From: Apostichopus japonicus
Taxonomy: Eukaryota > Echinodermata > Holothuroidea > Aspidochirotida > Stichopodidae
Assembly: GCF_037975245.1 (NCBI RefSeq)
Contig: NC_092570.1
Coordinates: forward strand, 14,457,501 to 14,521,500
Length of the DNA: 64,000 nucleotides
Direction: 5' to 3'
Shown: positions 25,378 to 35,774 of the stretch, piece after piece
Layout: the number at the start of each line of letters is the position of its first letter
How positions within the stretch are numbered: the first letter of the stretch is position 1
Notes under the pieces: generated by a model
Databases searched by the model: none
What the model saw: the letters and a program-made list of their open reading frames with translations, nothing else
Told to the model about the DNA's origin: nothing
Translations under genes and position numbers: made by a program

Positions 25378-28117
25378 ATGTATTTAGCTGCTTAGTTTTT
25401 AAGTTTTGTATGTGAGGTTTCCCTTTCAATGGTGGGTGGAGGATGGGTGGAAGATATTGGGGCTATTTGAGGAAGAATTGAGAGAGAATGGAGTCTTATT
25501 TCTTTGTTTATAAGACAATGGAAAGGTTCTAAAGCTTCTTCTACCCTGGTAATGACATTCAGCTACAGGTATCATCCTTAATGGAAGACTAAGTGAGTCA
25601 GCTGCAATAAAAACTTCATTTGAAAACATCACTTAAGTTCCCTCATCGTTTTGGATAAACACACTTTTCTCGATGACGTGTTTCCTAGGGTTGAAGTTTA
25701 TTTTGAATAGTATCAACATACTCATTAACTTATTATCACAGAAAGGTTTAATTTGTAAGGCTATATCCTATAGAAAGTGCATTCATCCACAAAGAAAAAA
25801 GGACACACTTCCTGTCCATATTTCCTTCGCAAACAAGAACATTTCCTAAAGACATTTGCTTGGTGAGGATGTGGATAATTGGATGTAACTGATCTCCCGG
25901 TTGGAATATATATATATATTTTTTTAAATACCGTACTTTCATTTCATGCTTGAAAGCACTTGAACTGACAGTATGAATATCTTTCACTTTTGTTTTCTAT
26001 TAGGTAAAGGTTAGGAACTGTTAATACTGTCAGTACAAGTGCTTTGAAGCACGATAACAATACTGAATATTCAGTATCATAATCATGTGATGCGTAAAGA
26101 AGTCCATTGATCCATACAGCATTTTCAAAAGTACTGAATATTCAGTATCATAGTCATGTAATACATAAAGAAGTCCATTGATCCATACAGCATTTTCCAT
26201 AAGTACTGAATAATCATGACCATAATCATGTGATGCGTAAAGAAGTCTGTTGATCCGTACAGCATTTGCTAAAAGTACTGAATATTCATTATAATAGTCA
26301 CACGTCCATTGATCCAGATGGATGAGTTAGTACAATCTATCCAGGTCTAATATAGATTAAAAAGTATTTGATTTTAATCACTGCCCGTAGTAACTACCAG
26401 AGTGTCTAGAATGAGTGGCTGCAATCCGCTCATATTGTGATTCCTACCGCCTGAATATTTGCAAGTAGTATTAAATAAAGTGACAGTTTCTTGTAACAGC
26501 GGTAATATTTACATCTATCTAAAGAGCTTCTCTGCTCTTGATCAAAATGGATAGAACCATGTCACCCAGTCTAGAGCAAACAACACCCAATTATCAGATA
26601 TTCTAGCAACAAATAACATTTGACTTTTGCACAGGTACGAATCCCCCACCTCCCTGCCAACCACCCATATCCATTGCAGGACTTGCGGATCCACTCTCTC
26701 ACAAATTGTTAAAAACAAATCTCTCCTGCCCGATCCCCCCCCCCCCCCCCATATTTTTTTCCCTCCTATCCTGCCATTGGCAAATTGTCATGTTAACTGA
26801 ACATTAAATTTGTTGAACTGAAATATCTTTATTTGTATGTGTGTACATATGCAATTACTGTAATCATCGTTAAGACCCATCGTACTGTCTTCCTCTTAAC
26901 ATGTTCATCTGATTTTAAAGTACTATAAAGTCTCACACCGTTCCCTGAACGCACACATCTAGTTTCAGGTTGGAAGCTCGTAGGAAGTAGCACAGAGGTC
27001 CAAGTTTTGTTCATGGTCGGCAATTTGTTGATATTGGTTTTCACATCAGTGCGCCCCTTCCCCCCCCTCCTCCCCCTCAGTAAATTGTATGTTTGGGTTG
27101 TTTGGTTGCAACAATTCCAGAATGCCGTTAAGGGGAAGAATACGTGCACTGTTAGTGCTTTTTGCACAATTGATCATAGAGGGGTGAAACACCGACTAAA
27201 AATTCCATCTATTGTTTTGCTCGAATGTGGGAAAATCAATGACACCTGTGGTGTTGTGGAGATTTAAGGTGTTTGTGTGTGCATGTATGTATGTATTTAT
27301 ATGTTGGAGTAACTCAAAGTAGAAAGGTTCAAATTCAAAAGTGAGGGAAGGGGAGTGGGGGGGGCAAGGGGGGTTGGGAGAAATCACAACCATCAGTACT
27401 AAACAAATATTTGTTTATGTCTTTTGTAATTCTCAGTAAATGTTGCCTTAAAAATTCATTTTTATTTCATTCTCCTCTTAGTTTGCCTTTAATGGTAAAT
27501 CCCATATCATTTATCTTCTTTAAATCGCAGCGTGAGTTGAGAAGGAAAATGTCATGAATTTAATAAAATAGCTTGAGATTGGAGCTCATAATGGAAGTTG
27601 TGGACAGGTATTTGTAGAAAAGAACTTCAGACTTTGAAGTTTTTGGAGAAAATGCAATGCACAACTTTTTAAGATTAAGTTTAAAATTTTTTAAGTTTAA
27701 CCGTTGAAAAACAAACGCTTGTATTTACCTCTGTAAATAATTCATTTTTAGTTACTAGTTTGTTTTCCTTTAAAACTCTCTGAAAATGGTGGACTGTATT
27801 CCAATTGTTTAAATACTAGAATTCTACTGTTTGTTTTGTTGTTGTTATTATTAGTATGATTACTTTTGTCACTATTCTATTTTTCGTTTTTTGAATAACC
27901 AAAAATCAAATATCAGTGGCAGAATTTGTATTTGTTAGTATCTCCCTTCTACAGATATTATTAAGGGGGATAAACTTAAAAAAAATCCCTCTGCAGCTAT
28001 TTTATTTGTATACCCAAAGAAATAGATATTTATAGCAACTTTACCACTTTGTTTTATTTTTGCAAAATGATTTCTCATTTGTACTTGATCACATAATACC
28101 AATATATAGTCAGTAGT
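21231..28117. other. Intergenic region right of the RASA-like gene
   Basis: No gene was recognised. The region contains poly-G tracts (21505-21545, 21705-21735, 22840-22850), purine-rich GGGGA repeats (21978-22018), a TA microsatellite (about 23828-23870), a CT-then-TA microsatellite (about 25259-25375) and a poly-C run (26738-26750). The first AATAAA after the RASA-like stop that I noticed is at 22450-22455, which is far for a 3' UTR end, so the true polyadenylation site is unknown. Short open frames here have no paired splice sites or family motifs. Confidence 0.5.
26050..26325. repeat. Tandem repeat, unit about 75-85 bp, about 3-4 copies
   Basis: Units contain AAGTACTGAATATTCAGTAT, TAATCATGTGATGCGTAAAG, AAGTCCATTGATCCATACAG and CATTTT. 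Three units are clear and a fourth is shortened. TGAATATTCA is itself a palindrome. Confidence 0.85.
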
Positions 28118-28119
28118 AT

Positions 28120-28151
<32 letters not shown>

Positions 28152-28152
28152 C

Positions 28153-28227
<75 letters not shown>

Positions 28228-28240
28228 CATATATATATAC

Positions 28241-28309
<69 letters not shown>

Positions 28310-28440
28310 GACACATATACATATAGACACGTATAGATACATATATACAAATGTGTATGTATGTATATACAATGTGTATGTATGTATATATATATATATG
28401 TATATATATATATGTATATATATATTTATATATATATTTT
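28118..28440. repeat. (TA)n / (TATACA)n microsatellite
   Basis: About 320 bases of alternating TA with interspersed CA and later GTATGTATG. It explains the Tyr/Ile-rich open frames on both strands, which are not genes. Confidence 0.97.
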
Positions 28441-28767
28441 TTTATTTATTACAGACTGCCCCACCCCCCCCTCCCCACTGGGTAACTAGCAGGGTTGAAG
28501 TGAGTGAAATAAGATGCACAAAGACACAGTGTAGGTTTAACAATCTTTTATTTCACACAGCACTCCTGCTTGGTCATTTAGAGGAACACACAGATTCGCT
28601 GTCCTCGTATCAACAAGACATTGGTTCAACAAATAAGGTTGCCATCTCTTGTTTTTCATTTTGTGACGTTACTCCATGCATTTCACGGTGTCATGGCTCT
28701 TGTCAACCATCTTCCAACAGAATAACTTAAAAAACTAAAAACATAAATTTCTGAAGTTTGTCTAGGC

Positions 28768-29169
28768 CAGGGTTGTCCAACCTACGGCCTGCGGGCCACA
28801 GTCCGGCCCGCCGCAGGGTTGCGTCCGGCCCGCCAGAGACGCTCTACTGTGCAAAATTTTAGTGAGCAGATTTATTGATAACAATTTGAAGCTATATAAT
28901 CAATCATTCGAACCTTCTGGGTCCAAAAATCTGCATACAGGTCAGTTTGTGTGACACTTTCTCAGCGGAGGGGGGGGGGGCGGCTGAACTTTATTCATCT
29001 GTTTTATCAGGAAGGAAAATAAATCAGTGCGCTCCGCGCAGTGCTCAAATTTTGTTGCCTTGGGCTTCGGGCAAAAAAATCGAAAAATCGAGCGTAGGGT
29101 TCATGCGGCCCCCTCCTTCATCATAATCATTCCATGTGGCCCTCCTCTGCAAAAGGTTGGACAACCCTG
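28768..29169. mobile_element. Non-autonomous hAT-type DNA transposon with perfect 8-bp target duplication
   Basis: A 402-bp element starting CAGGGTTGTCCAACCT and ending AGGTTGGACAACCCTG. Both ends are flanked by GTCTAGGC (28760-28767 and 29170-29177), an exact 8-bp duplication as made by hAT transposases. The interior has no transposase. GC-rich blocks (CGGCCTGCGGGCC, GTCCGGCCCGCC) follow the left end, as in widespread hAT-derived families of animal genomes. Confidence 0.92.
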
Positions 29170-29439
29170 GTCTAGGCTGAAGAAATAGTGCGATGATTCG
29201 GTTTGGTGATTTGACATGGGCTCGAGTCAGGTTGAATTAGTTGTGTTCTAGAATGACACGCTCATCGGTGTTCAAATCTCATGATTTGCTCCGTCGGCAA
29301 CATATCGTGGAGCAAACATCCTTTGTGAGGTAATACTCGGGCATTAGAATAATAACCAGAATGCATTGAAGTTTCGATTACTTCATTGCAATAGACTTCT
29401 GCTTAATCACCAGAAACAGCTCTTAAAATATTAATGTCC

Positions 29440-30090
29440 TGATTTCTACCATGAAATAGGCTATCATGTTAAAATGGTTTCCAGAGTTTGACTGCCGGTG
29501 ACCCAGATGACCTTTGACCTCTACCAAAAGCAATTGGGTTTTTCTATTCAATATAACGCATTTGCATGCCACATATAAACAATCTCGATGCTTCCTAACT
29601 TGAGATAAAGTGTTTACAAGGTTTTCAGTGTTTGACATCTGGTGACCTCAGATTACCTTTAACCTCCACGTTAAACAATAAACTTCTTCTCTATATGATT
29701 AATGCACATGCCAAGTATAACAAAATTTCCACAATTTGACCCCTGGTCATGCCAGATGACCTTTGATCTCCACCAAAAATAATAAGGGGCTTGAACTCAA
29801 CGTGTCAAAACTACGTACTAAATATGAGATTAGTCCAAGCTTACCTTCATGAGATATTGTGTTTACATGTTTTCACAATTTGACCTCTGGTGACCCCATA
29901 TGACATTTGACCTCCCAGAAAACAATGATAGGGTTCTTCTACTCAATGTGGTATTCCTACCCACCAATTATGAAATTGGTCCAATTATCCCTTCTTGAGA
30001 TAACGTATTTACAAGCAATGCATCACATGCATGGCCATGATCACACACACACACTCATCCACCTGTATGACTACAAAGGTTAACATTATC
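29440..30090. repeat. Dispersed repeat family with TGACCTTTGACCT motifs, copy 1
   Basis: Internal sub-repeats of about 120-150 bases, each with a TTTGACCCCTGGTGACC-like segment, TGACCTTTGACCTCC, then an A-rich stretch and CTTGAGATA..GTGTTTACAAG. It ends in CACACA (30043-30055) and an AAACCAAAACGC motif. The same ordered segments recur at 34260-34600 in the same orientation, so this is a mobile or amplified family of unknown class. Confidence 0.75.
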
Positions 30091-30379
30091 ACTAAACCAA
30101 AACGCAGGATCAATAACATTCTTGTCCTGCGAAACTCCTGGTGTGATGAAGTCTTTCCTGGTTCTCCTCAAATCGTATCCAGAGTTTCCAATACTTTCAC
30201 TACTTTTTCGCTTGGAAAAATTGCCGCACTTATTTGAAATTTTGAGCAAAGTATATGGCAAGGAATCACAAAGCCAACTGGCTCTTTCCATATTTTTTTT
30301 AAGGCTCCTTACATTGTTAGGTTCAAATATTAGAAATGAGCATTGTTTCTGAACAGTTACATTGATGCAGTGGTTAGTG

Positions 30380-31337
30380 CATGGGCGCAGATCAGTCTTG
30401 GATAATGGCGGGGACGCGTGTCTGTTCTCTGATACTATCTAAGTAAATACACCTCCCAGATCGCCAGAAATAACACTTTCGAGACCCAATGATGCTCCCA
30501 AACCTCCTTAAGTTTTAGATCTCATGGCTTAGAAATTTAGTTTGGGGAAATACATGGGCGTCTGCAGAAAAAAAAATCAGGGGACAAATAATCCAAGTAG
30601 ACTTTTGTATATGGGTCTGGGGTCCTCTCCCAGAAAACAATTATAGACTGCCGCAAATGCGACTTCCGTCCTACATTTAACAACTGTGGATAAATATAAT
30701 AAAATGAGAACTAGTGATAATTTAAGTTACATCGACTTATATGAATGCTACTCCTGCATGCTCGTATATTCATCTTAGAAAGCTCATATGTCTCACAGTA
30801 CGATGAAAAGTGTACTATAGTGTTGCAGGTTGTAAGGCCCAGTTTATTCTTACATCAGAGACATATAATTAGAAACATCCAAATATTTTCCTTCCAAAAT
30901 TTTATCTTCTCAAAATATATCCCGAAAATTGACCAAACTTTCAGGTAATTCAACTGAAAGTGGAAACACCGCACTGAGGACGTGAAGCTAGCTCAAATTG
31001 CCAAAACGCAGTTGTTAACGATTGTTTTGTTCGCACTCAGTCCGTTTTGCTGACCACAATTTACCAGTCTCGTGTATAGATTATGTTCACATATTGAATG
31101 TGTTAATACTTCAGCGGAGAAGTGACGCCTAACAGTGTCAATAGTAATAATTCTCGTCTTTTATAGCATATCATTTGCACAATGTTGGATCAAACTGCGC
31201 CAAAGTTCAATACAGGGGAATTTGAAATGCAGCGTTTGGTCAAGACAAATTGGCGGGGACACGGTATATCATGTCGCCACCACTGAAAAAGTTGGTGGGG
31301 ACGCGTCCCGCTGTCCCCACCAGAATCTGCGCCCATG
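30380..31337. mobile_element. DNA transposon (hAT-like, no transposase) inserted in a SINE
   Basis: A 958-bp insert with 13-bp perfect terminal inverted repeats CATGGGCGCAGAT. It is flanked by GGTTAGTG (30372-30379) and TGTTAGTG (31338-31345), an 8-bp near-duplication. Left of the insert the SINE reads GCAGTGGTTAGTG and right of it continues TTAGTGGTCTGTACCTGAAC, so the insert splits the A-box region. GGGGACGCG motifs occur near both ends in opposite orientation. No long ORF inside. Confidence 0.82.
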
Positions 31338-31652
31338 TGTTAGTGGTCTGTACCTGAACATCAAGACAAACTAAATGTCTAGGGTTCAAACCCCAGTGAA
31401 GGCAGTTTCCTCTTTCTATTCTTTTACCTCTTTCCTTCCATTATGAACCTTTAATATTAGAAACAAGCATTATTTCTCAACAGATACAGTGGTGCAGAGG
31501 TTAGTGCTTTGTGCCTGAAGAACAAGGCAAACTCCTTGTCTAGGGTTCAAACCCGGCCAGTGAAGGCAGTTTTCCTTTTTCTGTTCTAATACCACTTTCT
31601 TTCCATTATGAACCTTTACATATTAGAAACAAGCATTATTTCTCAACAGATA

Positions 31653-32062
31653 CAGGGGAGGTTTTAGCATCATTTGAACGAGGAGTTTTAAGCCTGAAAA
31701 GCCTTATAAATTATGCTAACATTTAGGGTTATTTCTCTCTCATTATTGTGAAGCACTGCCTATTACATTTAATATGTGATTAATTGCTAAGGTGTGGAGA
31801 GATGGGTCACGGTGGTAAGGGGAAAGAGTGGGTAATGACATCTTCAACTGTTGTGGAAATGAAAATGCACTAACAAACCCACTCCCTTCCATCACCAACC
31901 TCTTAGCAATTTAATCACAGAAGTCCCTTCATGTTAAATGTAATAGGCAGTGCTACACAATAATGAGAGAGAAATAACCCTAATGTTAGCACATTTATAA
32001 GGCTTTTTCAGGCCTAAAATTTGATAGAACTCCACTTTCAATTGGTGCTAAAACCTCCCCTG
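31653..32062. mobile_element. Long-hairpin MITE in the SINE block
   Basis: A 410-bp element whose two arms of about 170-180 bases are inverted copies of each other, starting CAGGGGAGGTTTTAGCA and ending TGCTAAAACCTCCCCTG. Shared inner motifs are TAGGGTTATTTCTCTC and CACTGCCTATTACATTTAA. The loop is about 50 bases (around 31805-31855). It truncates a SINE copy on its left; the SINE does not resume on the right. Target duplications are not visible. Confidence 0.88.
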
Positions 32063-32759
32063 GGACCCTGGATGGCCATTAAAAGCCTCCTGACAAAATC
32101 TGAGAAATTAGATCTTTATCCCCCAAATTTGGTAAGGCAATATATATATACAGCCTTATGATTTTTAATTAATTGAAATTTTGAGCAAAGTAAATGGCAA
32201 GGAATCACAAAGCCAAGTGGCTTTTTTGTTGTTGAAAGTCTCCTTACATAGTTAGGTTCAAATATTAGAAACGAGCATTAATTCACAATAGATACAGTGG
32301 TGCAGTGGTTAGTGTCGGTACTTGACAAACTCAATGTCTAGGGTTCAAACCCCAGTGAAGGCACTTTCCTTTTTCTATTCTTAAACCTCTTTCCTTCCAT
32401 TATGGAACATAAATATTAAAAACGAGCATTATTTCTCAACAGTTACAGTGGTACAGTGGTTAGTGACTGTACCTGAAGAGCAAGACAAACTCCTTGTCTA
32501 GGGTTCAAACCCCAGTGAAGGCAGTTTCCTTTTTCTATTCTTAAACCTCTTTCCTTTCATCATGAACCTTAAATATTAGAAACGAGCATTATTTCTCAAC
32601 AGTTACAGTGGCGCAGTGGTTAGTGCCTGTACCTGAAGAGCCAGACAAACTCCTTGTCTAGGGTTCAAACCCCACAGAACGCATGTCTATGGTTTGAGTC
32701 CAGTCAGAGCCTTTTAATTTTCTGTTCTTTGAAGCAGGTGGAAGTATAAAGGTAAGAAA

Positions 32760-33125
32760 CGAAGTTTATTTACTGGGAACCAAAATGGTGTAATCGGTAG
32801 TTCCATATGCGATTAGAAATTTCTGATCGACTCGGTTCAAGTCCAGGGTGAGTGATTGCTGGCAAAAGGACTTCGCCGGCACCCCTCCCCCTGACAAGGT
32901 TCCCAAGCGGACAAGGTTGTTCGCCGGCACCCCTCCCCCCTGATAAGGTTCCCTCTCCCTGACAAGGATCAGTGGAGAAAATGTTTTATAAAAGCACTAA
33001 GTCCAAACAACTGGATCTTTAAATATTTAAAAAGCAAACTAAAGTTTCCCCCACCTAATGGTCTAGTGGTAGAGAAAAAGTTTTGGCAGCAGGTCCCTGG
33101 TTCAATCCCAACTACTGCTTTCTTT
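32760..33125 (+). repeat. Other tRNA-like sequences and small tandem repeat
   Basis: Two further tRNA-like stretches. 32784-32852 has an ATGGTGTAATCGGTAGTTCC A-box and a CGGTTCAAGTCC B-box. 33056-33112 has TGGTCTAGTGGTAGAG and TGGTTCAATCCC. They look like heads of other SINE families, not functional tRNAs: cloverleaf arms are not convincing. Between them (32866-32970) lies a local repeat of CGCCGGCACCCCTCCCCCTG and GACAAGGTTCCC. Confidence 0.55.
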
Positions 33126-34259
33126 TCCTCAAAATATATCCTACCTTGTTTAGCAGCTTGCAGAAAACTCATCAAACAAAACAATTCCAAAAAAATTAAA
33201 TACATGTATCAAAATATACATCCACTTTATTTATTTAGAACAAACCATTCCATAGCAGGTGAATTAAGTACTTCTAACCATTCCATACATGCAGATAGTT
33301 GCAAAAGAAGGATTACATTTGCTTCTAATATATTTAAGGTTAATAAAGGATATTTTGAACATGAACTTGGATCATTTTCATGCCAAATCTGTTCAGTGAC
33401 AGGACTTTTCTCTAATTCAATCACCACCCTTATCCTGTCCTGAAACAAAACTTTCCAATGAAATTAATCTCATAACAGACAACAGAAATTTACCATAAAC
33501 TTTTTTGAGCAAACTAATGCATAATAACTTCCAAGTCATTCTTCCCCTCCCCCTACCACCACCCAGACCACCTCTTTCAACCCCCCCCCCACCCCCACAC
33601 AGACACATATGCATTACTCCATTAACTTAGCAAGAGTATAAATACACATGCCTTTGGAGCATTTTGAAACAAACAGATGTTCATATGATGGGCTTTAGGA
33701 TTTACTTCAATGCATGGATATTATTTACTCATATTTGAGTCAAAAACTCAACAAATGTTGCAATTTCATCACGATGATTGTCAATATTACATCAATGTAG
33801 ACATTTTGACTTAAAAGCCATTTCCATGTATGATTCTGCATCACTTTGCTGATCCGAATCAAAAGTAAAGAATTAAATGATTGCAGAAAATATATCAAAA
33901 GATTATTGTCAAAAATGGATGTATGTCCATCATACAAATGACTGGAATTGTTTCTCCTTCTAGCAACTCCCTGGTAAGTATAATGCAGTGAAAAAAAGGG
34001 GAGAAACAAACTTGAAAACAGCATTGTGGCCTCGATGATGTAATATGAGCAATTTTCTTCATGAATCTGAAGTAACATATAGTGCGGGTGTACAACATAT
34101 TTGATCTTAGTAATACGGTGAAAAGCAGTGTGATGTAACAACCAATAAATTAACAATGACTCAGGCTGTCCTGAAATGACCATTGATCTCAACAACGGCT
34201 TCTTGTACTAAATGTGATAGATGCATCAACATACTAAATATGACATCTGTCCTTGCTGA
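33126..34259. other. Intergenic, nothing recognised
   Basis: AT-rich with a poly-C patch near 33581-33598. The two longest minus-strand frames (33740-34195) have no family signature. Confidence 0.45.
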
Positions 34260-34600
34260 AATATTTGAAAATAAGCATGCTTTTCATAATTTGACCCCTG
34301 GTGACCCCAAATGACCTTTGACCTCCACTATAAAAATTCACCTAAGCCAACCACACCTAGTACACATACCATACACATTCTTGTGCTTCATATGGTTCAT
34401 TCTTATTCAAATGAACCTATTATAATGCAATGTCACTGACTAGTTGCCTTCTAAGAAAACTAAAGGTTTGACCTTTCCTTCTTGAGATATCGTGTTTACA
34501 AGCTGGGCGTCACAAACGCACTCACACACACACACACACACAAGCCATCATGAATGCATAGGTTACGATTATTATAAAAACCAAAAAGCATCGCTTGGAA
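34260..34600. repeat. Dispersed repeat family with TGACCTTTGACCT motif, copy 2
   Basis: Matches copy 1 at 29440-30090 in segment order: TTTGACCCCTGGTGACC, a perfect TGACCTTTGACCT at 34312-34324, CCTTCTTGAGATATCGTGTT, TACAAGC, a CACACA tract (34523-34542) and AAACCAAAAAGC. Same orientation as copy 1, about 4.5 kb away. Confidence 0.75.
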
Positions 34601-34739
34601 ACCTTTGTCAGTCATAACAAAGAAGAACATGATTTTGGCCATGTTAAGTTGCCGTGGTAATTATTGAAAATGGTTCCTTCTTTTCCTCTAGTAATCTTCT
34701 TTTCCAAGTTAATGATTTGCCATCTTATCATTCCTTGTC

Positions 34740-35065
34740 AGTTTAAATGGATGTCTAATGCCCAGAATAGTCATCACGGGATGCAGAGGAGCACAATGCT
34801 TTAAGCAGTTCCGTTTCAAAGAGCTGATATGCTTGTCAAATATCAATATGATATTACCAGCACCTGCTGGGCCGAGAGTGGCCCAGATGGGGGCCAAGAA
34901 TGGTGCCTGCTCCAAGAGCAGGGGATGGTTGACCCCAGCATCACTTTGCCGTCTGATCTGGACGCAGCCTCTTTGGTGACTTGGGAGCACTTTGTGCCTG
35001 AGAGAAACAAAAGGGAAGACAGACGTTCACACTGCGATCAACACCTATTGACCGCTCAACTTGTT
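34740..35065. other. Coding-like segment of unknown nature
   Basis: Higher GC than its surroundings and open in more than one frame: + strand 34829-35081 (with ..QYDITSTCWAESGPDG.. and ..LPSDLDAASLVTWEHF..) and - strand 34709-34990. No family was recognised, no start or splice signals stand out, and the two strands cannot be separated by eye. It could be a decayed gene or transposon ORF, or chance. Confidence 0.25.
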
Positions 35066-35081
35066 ACGCAGGGTACAGAGT

Positions 35082-35357
35082 CATCAGTCGCAACAATCCT
35101 TATGTTTATAAATATTACCTCATGTACCTATATTCGACTTTGTTCAGTTTATTCAAGTTTATTCAGGGCCTTTTGCCAAATTCTGAAATAATCCTGGGAC
35201 AAAACATAAAATCCTGGGGCATCAGTCGCAACAATCCTTATGTTTATAAATATTACCTCATGTACCTATATTCGACTTTGTTCAGTTTATTCAAGTTTAT
35301 TCAGGGCCTTTTGCCAAATTCTGAAATAATCCTGGGACAAAACATAAAATCCTGGGG
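35082..35357. repeat. Perfect tandem duplication of 138 bp
   Basis: Positions 35082-35219 and 35220-35357 are identical by eye over 138 bases (beginning CATCAGTCGCAACAATCC, ending AATCCTGGGG). Being a multiple of three, it leaves a long plus-strand frame open, which is not taken as a gene. Confidence 0.93.
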
Positions 35358-35571
35358 CATTTCGGGAAGGGGGGGGGGGAACCTTTATTTCATAGGGTGG
35401 TACATGGAATCCAGGGGACTGTCCCTAGAAATCGGGGGTGTCTGGTCACCTGTGTCTAGTGAAGGGTGTCGCAGGGTGTCGCACCTGACAGGAGTGGGGG
35501 TAAGGGGAAAATTTGGGGCCCTGGGATGAAAAGTGGGTGAGGAAAGCAAGATAAAGAAAAGTATTGTAATT

Positions 35572-35577
35572 TTTATT
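35572..35577 (-). promoter_or_regulatory. Polyadenylation signal AATAAA of the EMSY-like gene
   Basis: AATAAA on the minus strand, about 200 bases after the TAA stop at 35775-35777. Position and motif fit a short 3' UTR. No competing AATAAA was noticed between the stop and this site. Confidence 0.6.
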
Positions 35578-35774
35578 TTCGGAATATACTGAATCAAAAG
35601 TAAAGATTGACAAATGGGAGGAAAACATCCCCGGGACCTTGAGAAACGATCATCCCTGGGTGGCCTGGCCTGGCCTGACTCTTAACACCTCTAAATACAG
35701 AACCGAAGGCTCTAGTAGTATGAACAGTATTTTAATGGCCGCCAGTACTTTCTCGACAGCAAATTGTGTTAGGC

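Larger units (their letters stand above)
30233..32710 (+). repeat. Tandem cluster of tRNA-derived SINEs, interrupted by two transposons
   Basis: Units of about 160 bases read ATTAGAAACGAGCATT, TTTCTCAACAG, CAGTGGTGCAGTGGTTAGTG (A-box-like), CCTTGTCTAGGGTTCAAACC (B-box-like GGTTCAAACCC), then GTGAAGGCAGTTTCC and a pyrimidine-rich tail. Copies start near 30320, 31445, 31610, 32253, 32405 and 32565. The leader TTGAAATTTTGAGCAAAGTA is present at both 30234 and 32175, so a larger block has been duplicated. B boxes are near 31382, 31541, 32343, 32500 and 32660. Pol III promoters are recognisable, but whether any copy is transcribed is unknown. Confidence 0.8.

Noticed and set aside
27935-28430. Tyr/Ile-rich ORFs up to 145 residues on the minus strand
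   Set aside because: They are translations of a TA/CA microsatellite, with no start context, domain or splice support.
33056-33112. Possible tRNA gene
   Set aside because: A- and B-box-like motifs are present but the acceptor and anticodon stems do not pair convincingly; more likely a SINE head.
35122-35529. 135-residue plus-strand ORF with duplicated halves
   Set aside because: The duplication is exact and 138 bp long, so the open frame follows from it; no start, splice or family evidence.
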